From contig CAZKQW010000008.1 in assembly GCA_964555055.1 (NCBI GenBank), forward strand, positions 87,101 to 151,100: a DNA stretch of 64,000 nt. Direction: 5' to 3'. The DNA is from GCA-016699445 sp964555055 (lineage in GTDB: Bacteria; UBA10199; JACPAL01; GCA-016699445). Below are positions 8,723 to 16,926 of the stretch, piece by piece. The stretch's first letter is position 1, and each line of letters starts with the position of its first letter. A program made the position numbers and the translations under genes. The notes beneath the pieces were generated by a model. The model searched no databases and was not told the DNA's origin. It saw only the letters and a list, made by a program, of their open reading frames with translations.

Positions 8723-9783
8723 ACGCTCCCTTCACATCCGTCAGCTACGAGGAAAACCTCCACGGGATCCGGGAATTCGTCCATCGGAGGCAAAAGGAGA
8801 TCTTGGACGATTTCCTCGGCCGTAAGAACCTGATTGCCCTTTTTCGCGAGAATACGTCCTTGGCGGAAATGGCCTTGGAGCGCGCGTCCGCCGTCACCTC
8901 GGAGGAAGTGTCGCGCAAATACCCGGATCCGAAGGGCGGCTTCGTCATCGTGGCGATGGGCAAGCTGGGGGGACGCGAATTAAATTTCCACTCCGACCTC
9001 GATTTGATGTTCTTTTACGAGGAGACCGAGGACATCGAATACTACGCTTATTTCGTCCGGCGTTTGATCACGACGTTGTCGCTCCTCACCCAAGACGGGT
9101 ACGCCTACCAAATCGACACGGAGCTCAGGCCTTCAGGAAACTCGGGCTTGCTACTCTCGACCCTCTCGAGTTGGAAAGAGTATGGGCGGCAAGGTTTGCA
9201 GCTTTGGGAAAAGCAGGCCCTTCTGAAGGCGCGACCGCTTTTGATCCTGGCTCAGCCGAAGCCCAACCCTCGCTTTCACGAAGAATTGTCCTCTCATCTC
9301 GATGAGGTGCGCTACCGACCGATAGAGAATTCTCCCGATACCGCGAGAGAACTGTACACCATGAGGCTCCGGATCCAAAACGAGCTATCGCGAGAGAAAA
9401 AGAACGTCTTCAATCTCAAGACCGGCTACGGCGGCCTGATTGACATCGAATTCCTGACCCAATACCTCCAGCTCCTCCACAGCGATAAGAACGATCTACG
9501 CACCACCAACACGTTGGAAGCCCTTTCCCAACTCGGCCGTCTCGGATTTTTGGCAACCGCCGATGCGGAACAGCTGACCCGTATTTACCTTTATTATCGG
9601 GAGCTTGAAGCTTATTTCCGCATCACCCTTCAAAAATCGACCGACGAGATACGCAGCCCGTCGGAAGTGACGCATCAAGTGGAACAATCCTACTATGGAG
9701 GCAAAAATATAGTGGATACCTACTTGCCAACCCGGGAAATCGTGCGCAGTGTCTATTTAAGAGTATTAGGTATCTCTTCCTGA
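8719..9783 (+). CDS. glnE: GlnE C-terminal (adenylyltransferase) half as a separate protein (354 aa)
   Basis: Corresponds to the second nucleotidyltransferase unit of GlnE, which attaches AMP to glutamine synthetase. MGKLGGRELNFHSDLDLMFF (from about residue 80) and IDTELRPSGNSG are the catalytic motifs, both complete. NVFNLKTGYGGLIDIEFLTQ begins the following helical domain. The ATG overlaps the stop of the N-terminal half (ATGA) and the N-terminal residues are a plausible natural start, so this looks like gene fission and not a recent frameshift. The two halves total 797 residues, clearly shorter than a fused GlnE, so linker and regulatory parts may be missing. The gene ends 43 bases before gshA. 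Confidence 0.9.
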   Translation: MNAPFTSVSYEENLHGIREFVHRRQKEILDDFLGRKNLIALFRENTSLAEMALERASAVTSEEVSRKYPDPKGGFVIVAMGKLGGRELNFHSDLDLMFFYEETEDIEYYAYFVRRLITTLSLLTQDGYAYQIDTELRPSGNSGLLLSTLSSWKEYGRQGLQLWEKQALLKARPLLILAQPKPNPRFHEELSSHLDEVRYRPIENSPDTARELYTMRLRIQNELSREKKNVFNLKTGYGGLIDIEFLTQYLQLLHSDKNDLRTTNTLEALSQLGRLGFLATADAEQLTRIYLYYRELEAYFRITLQKSTDEIRSPSEVTHQVEQSYYGGKNIVDTYLPTREIVRSVYLRVLGISS

Positions 9784-9826
9784 GATGGGATTCAGCAGTG
9801 TGCTCTAAAAGATATGCAAAACACGC

Positions 9827-11116
9827 ATGATATCAGAGATTGCTAAAAAAATCGAAGATCGTCGGTCGCTTTTGGGGGAATGGATCCGTCAAAAACGTGG
9901 CCTTCTAGGGGGCGTTCCCCCACCCATCTATACTTCGGTGGATATCCGGAATTCTGGGCACAAAATGGCCGTCGTCGATACCAACGTCTACCCGGCAGGA
10001 TTCAACAATCTCTGCGAGACGTTCGCGGATAAAGCATCTCTTGAATTTAAGGAATACTTTAAAGCTTGGACACCTTCCGCCCGGAAGGTTTTGATTTATC
10101 CGGAAGAACATACCCGAAATACCTATTATTGGAAAAACATTGCGGCATTGAAGCGTATTCTTACGGCGGCTGGGATGGATGTAAAAATCGGATCGGCCTC
10201 CACTCTCTTTCCTTTCCATCCTTATCCCATTCATCTGGACTCCGAAAATACTTCGGCGCCTCCTGATCTTTTCGTCGAGAAAATCGATTTGGAAAATCAA
10301 ATCCTGAGGGCCGGCGCTTTTGTCCCGGATGTGATCCTGTTGAACAATGACCTTGCCACTGGGATTCCCGAGTATTTCTATAAAATCCATCAGCCCGTTC
10401 TCCCTTCACCGGATTTAGGATGGCACCAAAGAAAGAAAGGAACCCACTTCGATCTTTACGATGAACTCATCACCGAACTTGGCAAACTCCTCGATACCGA
10501 TCCTTGGCTTCTCAAAACGCTTCATAGCTCCGAAGGCGGCATTGATTTGACCGATGAAATTTGTCTTAAACGTCTACAAAAAGCCGCGGATGGCCTTTTG
10601 TCGAATATCCGGCAAAAGTATTTTCAATATGGAATCCATCGGGAACCTTACCTATTTCTTAAGAATAGTTCTGGCACTTACGGGATGGGATTGACCCATA
10701 TCCAATCGGGAAACGAAATATTGGAGATGGGACGAAAGCTACGGAATAAGTTAGCCTCAGCGAAGGGTGGCGTCAAAGTCAGCGATTACCTACTCCAAGA
10801 GGGTGTTCCGACCGCCGATTTTTACCGATCGAAACCTATCGAGCCCGTCGTTTACCTCGTCGGTGGGCAAGCCGTAGGTACTTTCTTTAGGATTCACGAG
10901 AAAAAGAACGACATCGAAAGTCTTAATGCGCCCGGCATGTCGTTCGAATGCCTCTGCCTCCACAAGCTCGACTCCAACAAGAAAAGCTACCATTTATGCG
11001 AAGGGACGAAGGAAGACATGTTCACGATGACTTCATTGTTGGGCCAGGTAGCGTCCCTGGCGGTAGGACTTGAGCTTAAGAAATTAACGAAGATTCCGGA
11101 ACGACAAACGGCCTGA
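9827..11116 (+). CDS. gshA: Glutamate-cysteine ligase, GshA of the Acidithiobacillus-type family (429 aa)
   Basis: Resembles the Pfam GshA/TIGR02049 family of glutamate-cysteine ligases rather than the E. coli or plant-type enzymes. Characteristic stretches are VDTNVYPAGFNNLCETFADK near residue 50, PEEHTRNTYYWKN near 95, LLNNDLATGIPEYF, FLKNSSGTYGMGL in the ATP-grasp-like half, and the C-terminal VVYLVGGQAVGTFFRIHEKK. It would make gamma-glutamylcysteine, the first step of glutathione synthesis; no gshB is in the window. It is the last gene of the plus-strand run and meets dksA tail to tail with no spacer (stops at 11116 and 11117). The family call is from memory of conserved blocks. Confidence 0.8.
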   Translation: MISEIAKKIEDRRSLLGEWIRQKRGLLGGVPPPIYTSVDIRNSGHKMAVVDTNVYPAGFNNLCETFADKASLEFKEYFKAWTPSARKVLIYPEEHTRNTYYWKNIAALKRILTAAGMDVKIGSASTLFPFHPYPIHLDSENTSAPPDLFVEKIDLENQILRAGAFVPDVILLNNDLATGIPEYFYKIHQPVLPSPDLGWHQRKKGTHFDLYDELITELGKLLDTDPWLLKTLHSSEGGIDLTDEICLKRLQKAADGLLSNIRQKYFQYGIHREPYLFLKNSSGTYGMGLTHIQSGNEILEMGRKLRNKLASAKGGVKVSDYLLQEGVPTADFYRSKPIEPVVYLVGGQAVGTFFRIHEKKNDIESLNAPGMSFECLCLHKLDSNKKSYHLCEGTKEDMFTMTSLLGQVASLAVGLELKKLTKIPERQTA

Positions 11117-11482
11117 TTATTCCGCGAAAGTCTTTTCCATCTTTTCCTGCTCTTCTTTGCAGCGGATGCAAAGGTCCGTGACGGGGCGGGCTTCCAAACG
11201 CTTCAACCCAATCTCCTCACCGCAGGATTCACAAACACCATAAGTGCCCTCTTCGATTTGTTGCAGGGCTTTATTGATTTTATTGAGCAGAATCCGTTCC
11301 CGATCCTTGAGACGCAGGCTCATCGACTGATCGGATTCGGAAGTGGCCAGATCAACCTCGTCGGGCAAATCATCAGGCGAGAGACCCATGCCGATCTCGC
11401 GCGTCTCTTCGACGCTTTTGAGGGTTTCTTCCCGCTTTTTGGTCAACATGTCCTTAAAATGCTTGAGGTCTTTCTTGTTCAT
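11117..11482 (-). CDS. dksA: DksA/TraR-family zinc-finger regulator (121 aa)
   Basis: A secondary-channel RNA polymerase regulator. It has an N-terminal coiled coil, the acidic tip motif DEVDLATSE with two conserved Asp, and the C-terminal zinc finger CESCGEEIG-...-CIRC. At 121 residues it is the short form common outside gammaproteobacteria. DksA proteins bind RNA polymerase and, with ppGpp, adjust transcription of rRNA and amino-acid genes. The frame is open 47 codons further upstream, but that would overlap the divergent dciA-like gene, so the ATG at 11482 is preferred. Its ribosome binding site is weak. Confidence 0.88.
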   Translation of the reverse strand: MNKKDLKHFKDMLTKKREETLKSVEETREIGMGLSPDDLPDEVDLATSESDQSMSLRLKDRERILLNKINKALQQIEEGTYGVCESCGEEIGLKRLEARPVTDLCIRCKEEQEKMEKTFAE

Positions 11483-11546
11483 AAGGCCGCCGATATTGTG
11501 GAAAGAGCTTGTGTTTGTCAACGCAATTTCCTTAAGGAACGCGGCC

Positions 11547-11909
11547 ATGAACTTTCCGTTCCAGCGTAAAAACCGACCGAAACAAAAGGCCTTGATCGCC
11601 ATCGGGGATTTGATCCCGGGCATCGTCTATCACCCCCCGAAAAACCAAAAATTGCATTATGAAGTCGGATTAAGGCAAATCAACGACCAATGGGCGACGA
11701 TCGTAGGAGAGCTGGTCGCGAAAAAAACCCAACCCTTCCGAATCCAGCAAAAAACCCTCTGGGTGGAAGCTTTAGGTTCGAGCTGGGCGAACGAATTGAA
11801 CCTCCTCAAGCCGCAACTGATCGAAAAGATCAAAAAACTCTTCCCTCAGATCAACGTGGCGGACCTGAAGTTTCAGTCGGTGACGCGCCTGCGCGGATCG
11901 ATCGGGTGA
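11547..11909 (+). CDS. DUF721/DciA-like protein (120 aa)
   Basis: A DUF721 domain of the DciA type: the QINDQWATIVGELVAKKTQPF block, the strand-forming KTLWVEALGSSWANELNLLK and the terminal INVADLKFQSV follow the family pattern. DciA proteins help load the DnaB helicase in many bacteria that lack DnaC/DnaI. AAGGA at 11535-11539 supports the ATG at 11547; a longer open frame upstream runs antisense through dksA and is rejected. The 3' end overlaps the convergent DUF1015 gene by 37 bases. Confidence 0.72.
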   Translation: MNFPFQRKNRPKQKALIAIGDLIPGIVYHPPKNQKLHYEVGLRQINDQWATIVGELVAKKTQPFRIQQKTLWVEALGSSWANELNLLKPQLIEKIKKLFPQINVADLKFQSVTRLRGSIG

Positions 11910-13189
11910 ATGAGGAGACCCGTCAGGATCTTCGGGTAAAAGTAAGTCGTCTTCGGGGGCAGGATCAAGCCCGCGGCGGCGACCTCTTCGAGAACGGCCA
12001 TTTGGGGGCAGTTTAGCATAACCACGAAACTCGTCTCCGGGTTTTTCAAAGCCTCCAAGGTCAAGGCGTTGTCCTTTACGAAGCTTAGGTGTTGGGGATT
12101 TTTCTCTTCTTCGTCTTTCATCCCTAAAATACGCTTCAATACCACTTGATGTAGGATCGCCGTATCGACTTTTTGAAGGGTCGGATGCAGTTCCGATACC
12201 GATGAGGGGTGGGCGGTCAAAATAAACCATTCGTCCTTAAAAGCGACTCCCAGAACAAGATGGGATTTCCCATGATATTCTAATCGTTCCGCCAGTTTCA
12301 CGAAATCCCGGCCAGTTTCCAAGACATCGAAAGCCGCCTTTAATTTTTCGACGAAGTCGCCCGGCTGGAACCCAGGCCAATTTTTCACCACTCGGTGGGT
12401 CGGGAGGATGATTAAACCCGGATCCGACATTTCCGAGAAAAACATGAGGATGTAGTTCGCGCTGGAATCTTCCGCGAAATCCTCCCAGCTCTTTAAGGAA
12501 TTCCGATAATTGATTCCCGTCTCGTAGCGGTGATGGCCGTCGGCGATGAAGAACTTCTTATCGGCGAGGGCTTCTTGCACTTTCACGATGACCTCGGGAT
12601 CGGAAACCTTCCAAAGCTTTTCGCGAATGCCCCCATTTTCGAAATCATAAAGGGGCTCCGTCTCGTAAAAAGGAGCGAGCAGGCCCGCGACTTTTCTCTC
12701 ACGGTCCATGTAAAGCGAGAAGATCGGACTTAAGTTGGCTGAGGTGGCTTGCATTAAAAGAAAGCGGTCTTCCTTGGGGCCTGAGAGGGTTTTTTCATGA
12801 GGCAAGACGTTGCCCTTACCGAACTCCTGAAGGTTCTTGGCCGCGTAAAAACCTTTGCGGGATAGCGTTTTCTTCGCTCCTCCTATCCTGGTCTCGTAAA
12901 TTTGTTCGTAGAGGTAAATGGACGGTTCTTGATCGCGTATTAAAACCTGTTCGTCTTGCCATGCCTTAAACGACCGCTGAGAGCGCGCATAGCGGTCGTT
13001 TCCCTTCTGGTCTCCCTCCTGGACCTTCCCATAATCGATGCGCGCCATGTTATACGGGCTCCTAGAGTAAAGCTCGTCTTGAAGGACGGGCGAAATGACG
13101 TCGTAAGGCGGCGAAACTACGTCTTTAAGACTCACTTTTTCAGAATCATAACGGAGGGCTTTGAATGGAACAATATCAGGACGTAGCAT
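11873..13189 (-). CDS. DUF1015 family protein (438 aa)
   Basis: Full-length member of the DUF1015 family. The N-terminal PFKALRYDSEKVSLKDVVSPPYDV, the YLYEQIYE segment, KFFIADGHHRYETGINYRN at the centre and the ALTLEALKNPE block near the end are the usual conserved parts; DGHHRYE is the most diagnostic. No biochemical role is firmly established for the family, though its conserved His/Arg/Glu cluster suggests an enzyme. A GAGGAGATGACCT site precedes the ATG. It lies between dciA (convergent, 37-base overlap) and the methyltransferase-like gene on the same strand. Confidence 0.85.
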   Translation of the reverse strand: MLRPDIVPFKALRYDSEKVSLKDVVSPPYDVISPVLQDELYSRSPYNMARIDYGKVQEGDQKGNDRYARSQRSFKAWQDEQVLIRDQEPSIYLYEQIYETRIGGAKKTLSRKGFYAAKNLQEFGKGNVLPHEKTLSGPKEDRFLLMQATSANLSPIFSLYMDRERKVAGLLAPFYETEPLYDFENGGIREKLWKVSDPEVIVKVQEALADKKFFIADGHHRYETGINYRNSLKSWEDFAEDSSANYILMFFSEMSDPGLIILPTHRVVKNWPGFQPGDFVEKLKAAFDVLETGRDFVKLAERLEYHGKSHLVLGVAFKDEWFILTAHPSSVSELHPTLQKVDTAILHQVVLKRILGMKDEEEKNPQHLSFVKDNALTLEALKNPETSFVVMLNCPQMAVLEEVAAAGLILPPKTTYFYPKILTGLLIHPIDPRRRVTD

Positions 13190-13279
13190 AGGTCATCTCC
13201 TCTTTAAAATGAGCGAAGCTCATAATGTCGCCCGAATGTAAAAAGCAAGCGGGAGGCTTTAAAAAGAAGTTCGATAAAA

Positions 13280-14257
13280 TCAGTTTTTCTGTATTACAAG
13301 AGTCTCTCCCTCAAAATAAACATCAATATCAGGAATGACCCTTAAAAGCTTAGCCTCTAACCAAGCATCATCGCGTTTTAATTCCATGCCCGTAGCACGA
13401 ATCTGTCCTTTTGGGTTTAAAAACATTAAGGCTCTGCTCATGAGTCTGCACACATTATCGACCCATAGATCCCGGCTACCTATGGTAACCAAATCATTAG
13501 GCTCAAAGGGGTTCAAAAATTCTTCATAACCATAATAACGGCTACCTCCGACAAAGATAGCTTGAGGGAAAATGATATAATCAAATCTTTCTTTAATGTG
13601 ATCCGGCCACAGGATATTCATATTGAAGGTGTAAGTTCGAAATTCTCCTGTCGGCAAAACCTCTTTTACGAAATCAGCGAGCACAACATTTGACGCAGGG
13701 ACTGCAAATCTCTTTACCAATGTTTTTTCTAAAAAAGCGGGACCGGCACCGACACTCAGTAGTCTGCTCCCATTAAGCAATTGATTGATAATTTCCGCCG
13801 TCATTAGCCGATCATTAAAGTGCCTTACTGGAGAACATATCATGTAACTAAAGTCCCGAGGGCATACAGCTTCTCTCTGCTGATAGATACCGCTATTGAA
13901 CTTCCCAAAATCAAGCTGGGCCCAATGATTCAAAAAAAATAAAAGGGATGAATGCAAACATCCTTCACCGAAATGGTTGGAATCATGATCGAAACCATTC
14001 TGACAAGCCTTTAATTTGGAAATGAAAGACCTGGCTCTATGGAAATCAAGGGGCGAAACAAAACTCATCCCGATAGCAATTTGTTCAGCCAAATCAGCAT
14101 GAAATTCTCTTTCGATTCCAACCTCATCAAACTTATCCCGCACAACGCGCGCATCTCCTCTAAAAAAACATCCCGTGAAATATTGTGCAAAATAATGAAG
14201 TGTTTTGACAGCCACTTCCCTTACTCCGCCAGGATTTATAGAGGATCTAATTTCCAT
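13280..14257 (-). CDS. SAM-methyltransferase-like protein, AT-rich gene (325 aa)
   Basis: The middle of the protein has a Rossmann-type motif I, LLSVGAGPAFLEKTLVKRF (about residue 165), followed by NVVLADFVKE at the motif II position and FDYIIFPQAIFV at motif IV, so a SAM-binding fold is likely. The first 150 residues are Phe/His-rich and match nothing I know. Base composition is visibly more AT-rich than the neighbouring DUF1015 and sua5 genes, and the ribosome binding site is weak; both suggest recent acquisition. Target and role are unknown. Confidence 0.55.
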   Translation of the reverse strand: MEIRSSINPGGVREVAVKTLHYFAQYFTGCFFRGDARVVRDKFDEVGIEREFHADLAEQIAIGMSFVSPLDFHRARSFISKLKACQNGFDHDSNHFGEGCLHSSLLFFLNHWAQLDFGKFNSGIYQQREAVCPRDFSYMICSPVRHFNDRLMTAEIINQLLNGSRLLSVGAGPAFLEKTLVKRFAVPASNVVLADFVKEVLPTGEFRTYTFNMNILWPDHIKERFDYIIFPQAIFVGGSRYYGYEEFLNPFEPNDLVTIGSRDLWVDNVCRLMSRALMFLNPKGQIRATGMELKRDDAWLEAKLLRVIPDIDVYFEGETLVIQKN

Positions 14258-14370
14258 AAATTAAAGTCCGCCAGGAGTTCTCGGCTATAAAATTTGAAAG
14301 TTGCTTAGGGCTCTGACAAAACGGATGAAAAAAGAATTATATGAATAATTTTAAGCGATTAAGAGTAAGG

Positions 14371-15024
14371 CTAAATCTCCTCTTCCTCCTCGAAATAACG
14401 GAAAATCAGATCCGAGTGGATGACGCCTTCGCGGATGACGGCGAGTTTCTCCTCCGTCACGTCCACCACCGTGGATCCGGACGAGGGGCCGAGCTCCCCC
14501 GAGTCGACGATGACGTCGATCTTGTCGTGGAAGTAGCTCTTGATGTGGCCGATGCGCGACGAGGGCGGGAACCCCGATAGATTCGCGGACGTGGTCGTCA
14601 AGGGACGGCCTAAGCGCTCCACGAGGGCCTGCGCTACCGGGTGGGACGAGATGCGGATGCCGATCTTGCCCGTGTTCGTCGTCAATTGCTTGGAGATCTT
14701 GTCGTTGGTCTTGAAGAGAATCGTCAAAGGGCCGGGCCAATACACGTCCATGAGGACCCTCGCCTTTTCGGGGATCTCGGATACGATGGATTCCAGCATC
14801 CGCAGGTCCGAGACGATTACGGAAACCGGGTTCCCGTAATCGCGCCTCTTAATCTCAAAAAGATGGCGGATGGCTTGTTCGTTGGTGACGTCAACGCCGA
14901 GGCCATAGAAAGTCTCCGTCGGGTAGGCACATACGCCTCCTTTTTGGATGATGGTTATGGCTTCATCCACCAAATCAAGCCGGACGCCTTCTTCAATGTT
15001 TTTGATTTCGATAATTTTCGACAC
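14371..15024 (-). CDS. Threonylcarbamoyl-AMP synthase, Sua5/YrdC/TsaC family (217 aa)
   Basis: A YrdC-domain enzyme that makes threonylcarbamoyl-AMP for the t6A37 modification of ANN-decoding tRNAs. Supporting blocks are GGVCAYPTETFYGLG, the KRRDYGNPVSVIV stretch, GKIGIRISSHPVAQALV, TTTSANLSG and STVVDVTEEKLAVIREG. It ends just after the YrdC domain, so it is the short TsaC-like form. I place the start at a GTG (15024) one base after the purE stop; a longer frame exists but would overlap purE by about 145 bases. Probably co-transcribed with purE. Confidence 0.85.
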   Translation of the reverse strand: MSKIIEIKNIEEGVRLDLVDEAITIIQKGGVCAYPTETFYGLGVDVTNEQAIRHLFEIKRRDYGNPVSVIVSDLRMLESIVSEIPEKARVLMDVYWPGPLTILFKTNDKISKQLTTNTGKIGIRISSHPVAQALVERLGRPLTTTSANLSGFPPSSRIGHIKSYFHDKIDVIVDSGELGPSSGSTVVDVTEEKLAVIREGVIHSDLIFRYFEEEEEI

Positions 15025-15025
15025 G

Positions 15026-15526
15026 TTAACTGTACTTCTCTTTAAGTTTTTTGTCCTTTTCGGCGACTTGCTTTTCCATTTCTTCTCGGTTGGCATTGAG
15101 TTTCTTGCGAAGAGATGCGTTGCCGAGAGCCAAAATTTCGGCGGCGAAGATGCCGGCGTTTTTCGCGCCACTCTTACCGATGGCCATTGTCGCTACGGGA
15201 ATGCCTCCTGGCATTTGAACGGTCGAAAGGATCGAATCGAGACCTTTTAGGGAAGAAGAATCGATGGGCACACCAATGACAGGCAACGTGGTATGCGCCG
15301 CCACAACTCCCGCTAAATGGGCCGCATGGCCCGCTCCGCAGATCAACACTTTAATCCCTCTTTTTTCTGCCGACGTCGCGTAAAGCATCGTTCGCTTGGG
15401 CGACCGATGCGCCGAAGCGACTACCATCTCGCATTTGACGCCATATTCCTTGAGAACTTTCGCCGCCTCCCCCATCACGTCGGCATCTGAATCGCTTCCC
15501 ATGAGAATCCCTACTTGAACGCCCAT
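15026..15526 (-). CDS. purE: 5-(carboxyamino)imidazole ribonucleotide mutase (166 aa)
   Basis: Class I PurE, which rearranges N5-CAIR to CAIR in purine synthesis. Present are GILMGSDSDADVM at the N-terminus, VVASAHRSPKRT with the catalytic His region, CGAGHAAHLAGVVAA, and the long block from LDSILSTVQMPGGIPVATMA to GAKNAGIFAAEILAL. The C-terminal 30 residues are a charged helix slightly longer than usual. It follows purD on the same strand (32-base gap) and is directly followed by sua5. Its usual partner purK is not in the window. Confidence 0.96.
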   Translation of the reverse strand: MGVQVGILMGSDSDADVMGEAAKVLKEYGVKCEMVVASAHRSPKRTMLYATSAEKRGIKVLICGAGHAAHLAGVVAAHTTLPVIGVPIDSSSLKGLDSILSTVQMPGGIPVATMAIGKSGAKNAGIFAAEILALGNASLRKKLNANREEMEKQVAEKDKKLKEKYS

Positions 15527-15558
15527 CTCACACCTCCATCATTAAAATGATGACGAAA

Positions 15559-16812
15559 TTACTTTCCGATATCCCTTCGGTAGTGCACGCCTTTCCAATG
15601 GATTTTTTCGCAAACATCATACGCTCTTTCCCTCGCCTGTCGCATATCCTTGCCCGTCGCCGTCACTCCGAGGACGCGACCGCCTGAGGTGAGGGTCTTG
15701 CCGTCTGAAAGTTTCGTGCCGGCGTGGAAAACCACCGTGTCGGGGAGAGAGGCACGGTCCAATCCTTCGATCACGTCCCCTGTCTGGACCGCGTCCGGAT
15801 ACCCATGAGCGGCCATGACGACGCAGACGGAAGCTCCGGGTTTCCAATGCAAAGCCACCTCGGATAAACGCCCATTTAAAGTCGCTTCGATCACGTCGAC
15901 GAGATCGTCTTCTAAACGGATCATTAAGGCCTGAGTTTCGGGATCTCCGAAGCGGACGTTGTACTCCAGTAGCTTAGGCCCTTCGCGCGTAATCATCAGC
16001 CCTGCGTATAAAACACCGCGGAAATGGATGCCTCTCCTCACTAAGGCCTTTAACGTGGGAATGATAATCTGATCTATCGCGGCATGGCGGATTTCATGCG
16101 TGACGTGGGCCGAAGGACTGAAAACGCCCATCCCTCCGGTATTCGGCCCCGTATCCCCTTCTCCGACGCGTTTGTGGTCTTGAGCGCTATCGAGGGGAAG
16201 AAAACTATGGCCGTCCACCAGCACCTGAAAAGACGCCTCTTTACCGATCAAGAATTCTTCAATGACGACTTTCCTTCCGGCTTCTCCAAAAATTTTCTTC
16301 TTGAATACGGATTCCAAGGCGGACACGGCTTCCGCGCGGTCTTGTGCGATTATGACGCCTTTTCCTGCCGCCAAGCCATCGGCCTTGATGACGATTGGAT
16401 ACGCTTGGGTGGAAAGAAAATCGACCGCTCTTTCGAAATCCTCGAAGACTTCAAAATGGGCCGTTGGGATTTTTTCTTCCTTCAAGAACTGCTTTGTCCA
16501 AGCTTTCGAACCCTCTAAGACGGCTGCCGCTCGATTGGGGCCGAAGATACGGAGATTTTCCTTTTCGAACTCATCCACGATTCCCATCGTCAATGGGACC
16601 TCGGGGCCAACGATCGTGAGGTCGATTTTTTCCTTCTTCGCGAAATCCAGTAACGCGGGGATATCGTCGGATTTGATGGTTAAATTTTCGGCGAAGGCTC
16701 CTGTTCCCCCATTGCCAGGAGCCGCGTAGATCCTCTCGACACGCTTGCTTTGCGAAATTTTCCAGATCAGAGCGTGCTCGCGTCCACCGTTGCCGACCAC
16801 CAGGATTTTCAT
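15559..16812 (-). CDS. purD: Phosphoribosylamine-glycine ligase (417 aa)
   Basis: GAR synthetase, an ATP-grasp enzyme of purine synthesis. MKILVVGNGGREHALIWKI starts the N-domain; DLTIVGPEVPLTMGIVDEF, PIVIKADGLAAGKGVIIAQD, SAQDHKRVGEGDTGPNTGGM, the LYAGLMIT block, LLEYNVRFGDPETQALMIRL and GGRVLGVTATG follow in family order. A TTG 36 bases upstream would add residues with no family support, so the ATG at 16812 is chosen although its binding site is weak. Divergent from metK across 114 bases; upstream of purE. Confidence 0.96.
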   Translation of the reverse strand: MKILVVGNGGREHALIWKISQSKRVERIYAAPGNGGTGAFAENLTIKSDDIPALLDFAKKEKIDLTIVGPEVPLTMGIVDEFEKENLRIFGPNRAAAVLEGSKAWTKQFLKEEKIPTAHFEVFEDFERAVDFLSTQAYPIVIKADGLAAGKGVIIAQDRAEAVSALESVFKKKIFGEAGRKVVIEEFLIGKEASFQVLVDGHSFLPLDSAQDHKRVGEGDTGPNTGGMGVFSPSAHVTHEIRHAAIDQIIIPTLKALVRRGIHFRGVLYAGLMITREGPKLLEYNVRFGDPETQALMIRLEDDLVDVIEATLNGRLSEVALHWKPGASVCVVMAAHGYPDAVQTGDVIEGLDRASLPDTVVFHAGTKLSDGKTLTSGGRVLGVTATGKDMRQARERAYDVCEKIHWKGVHYRRDIGK

Positions 16813-16926
16813 GCGCGGCCTATAGCTTTCGTCCGGAAAATAAATCAAGCAATCTCGAAAAAGCTTGCGAAATTCACCTTCGATTTATACCGGAAACACA
16901 CTCAATTAAAAAATCAGGAGGATCGT

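Noticed and set aside
16813..16926. SAM or purine riboswitch between purD and metK
   Set aside because: Only 114 bases shared by two divergent promoters, and no conserved riboswitch core is visible.
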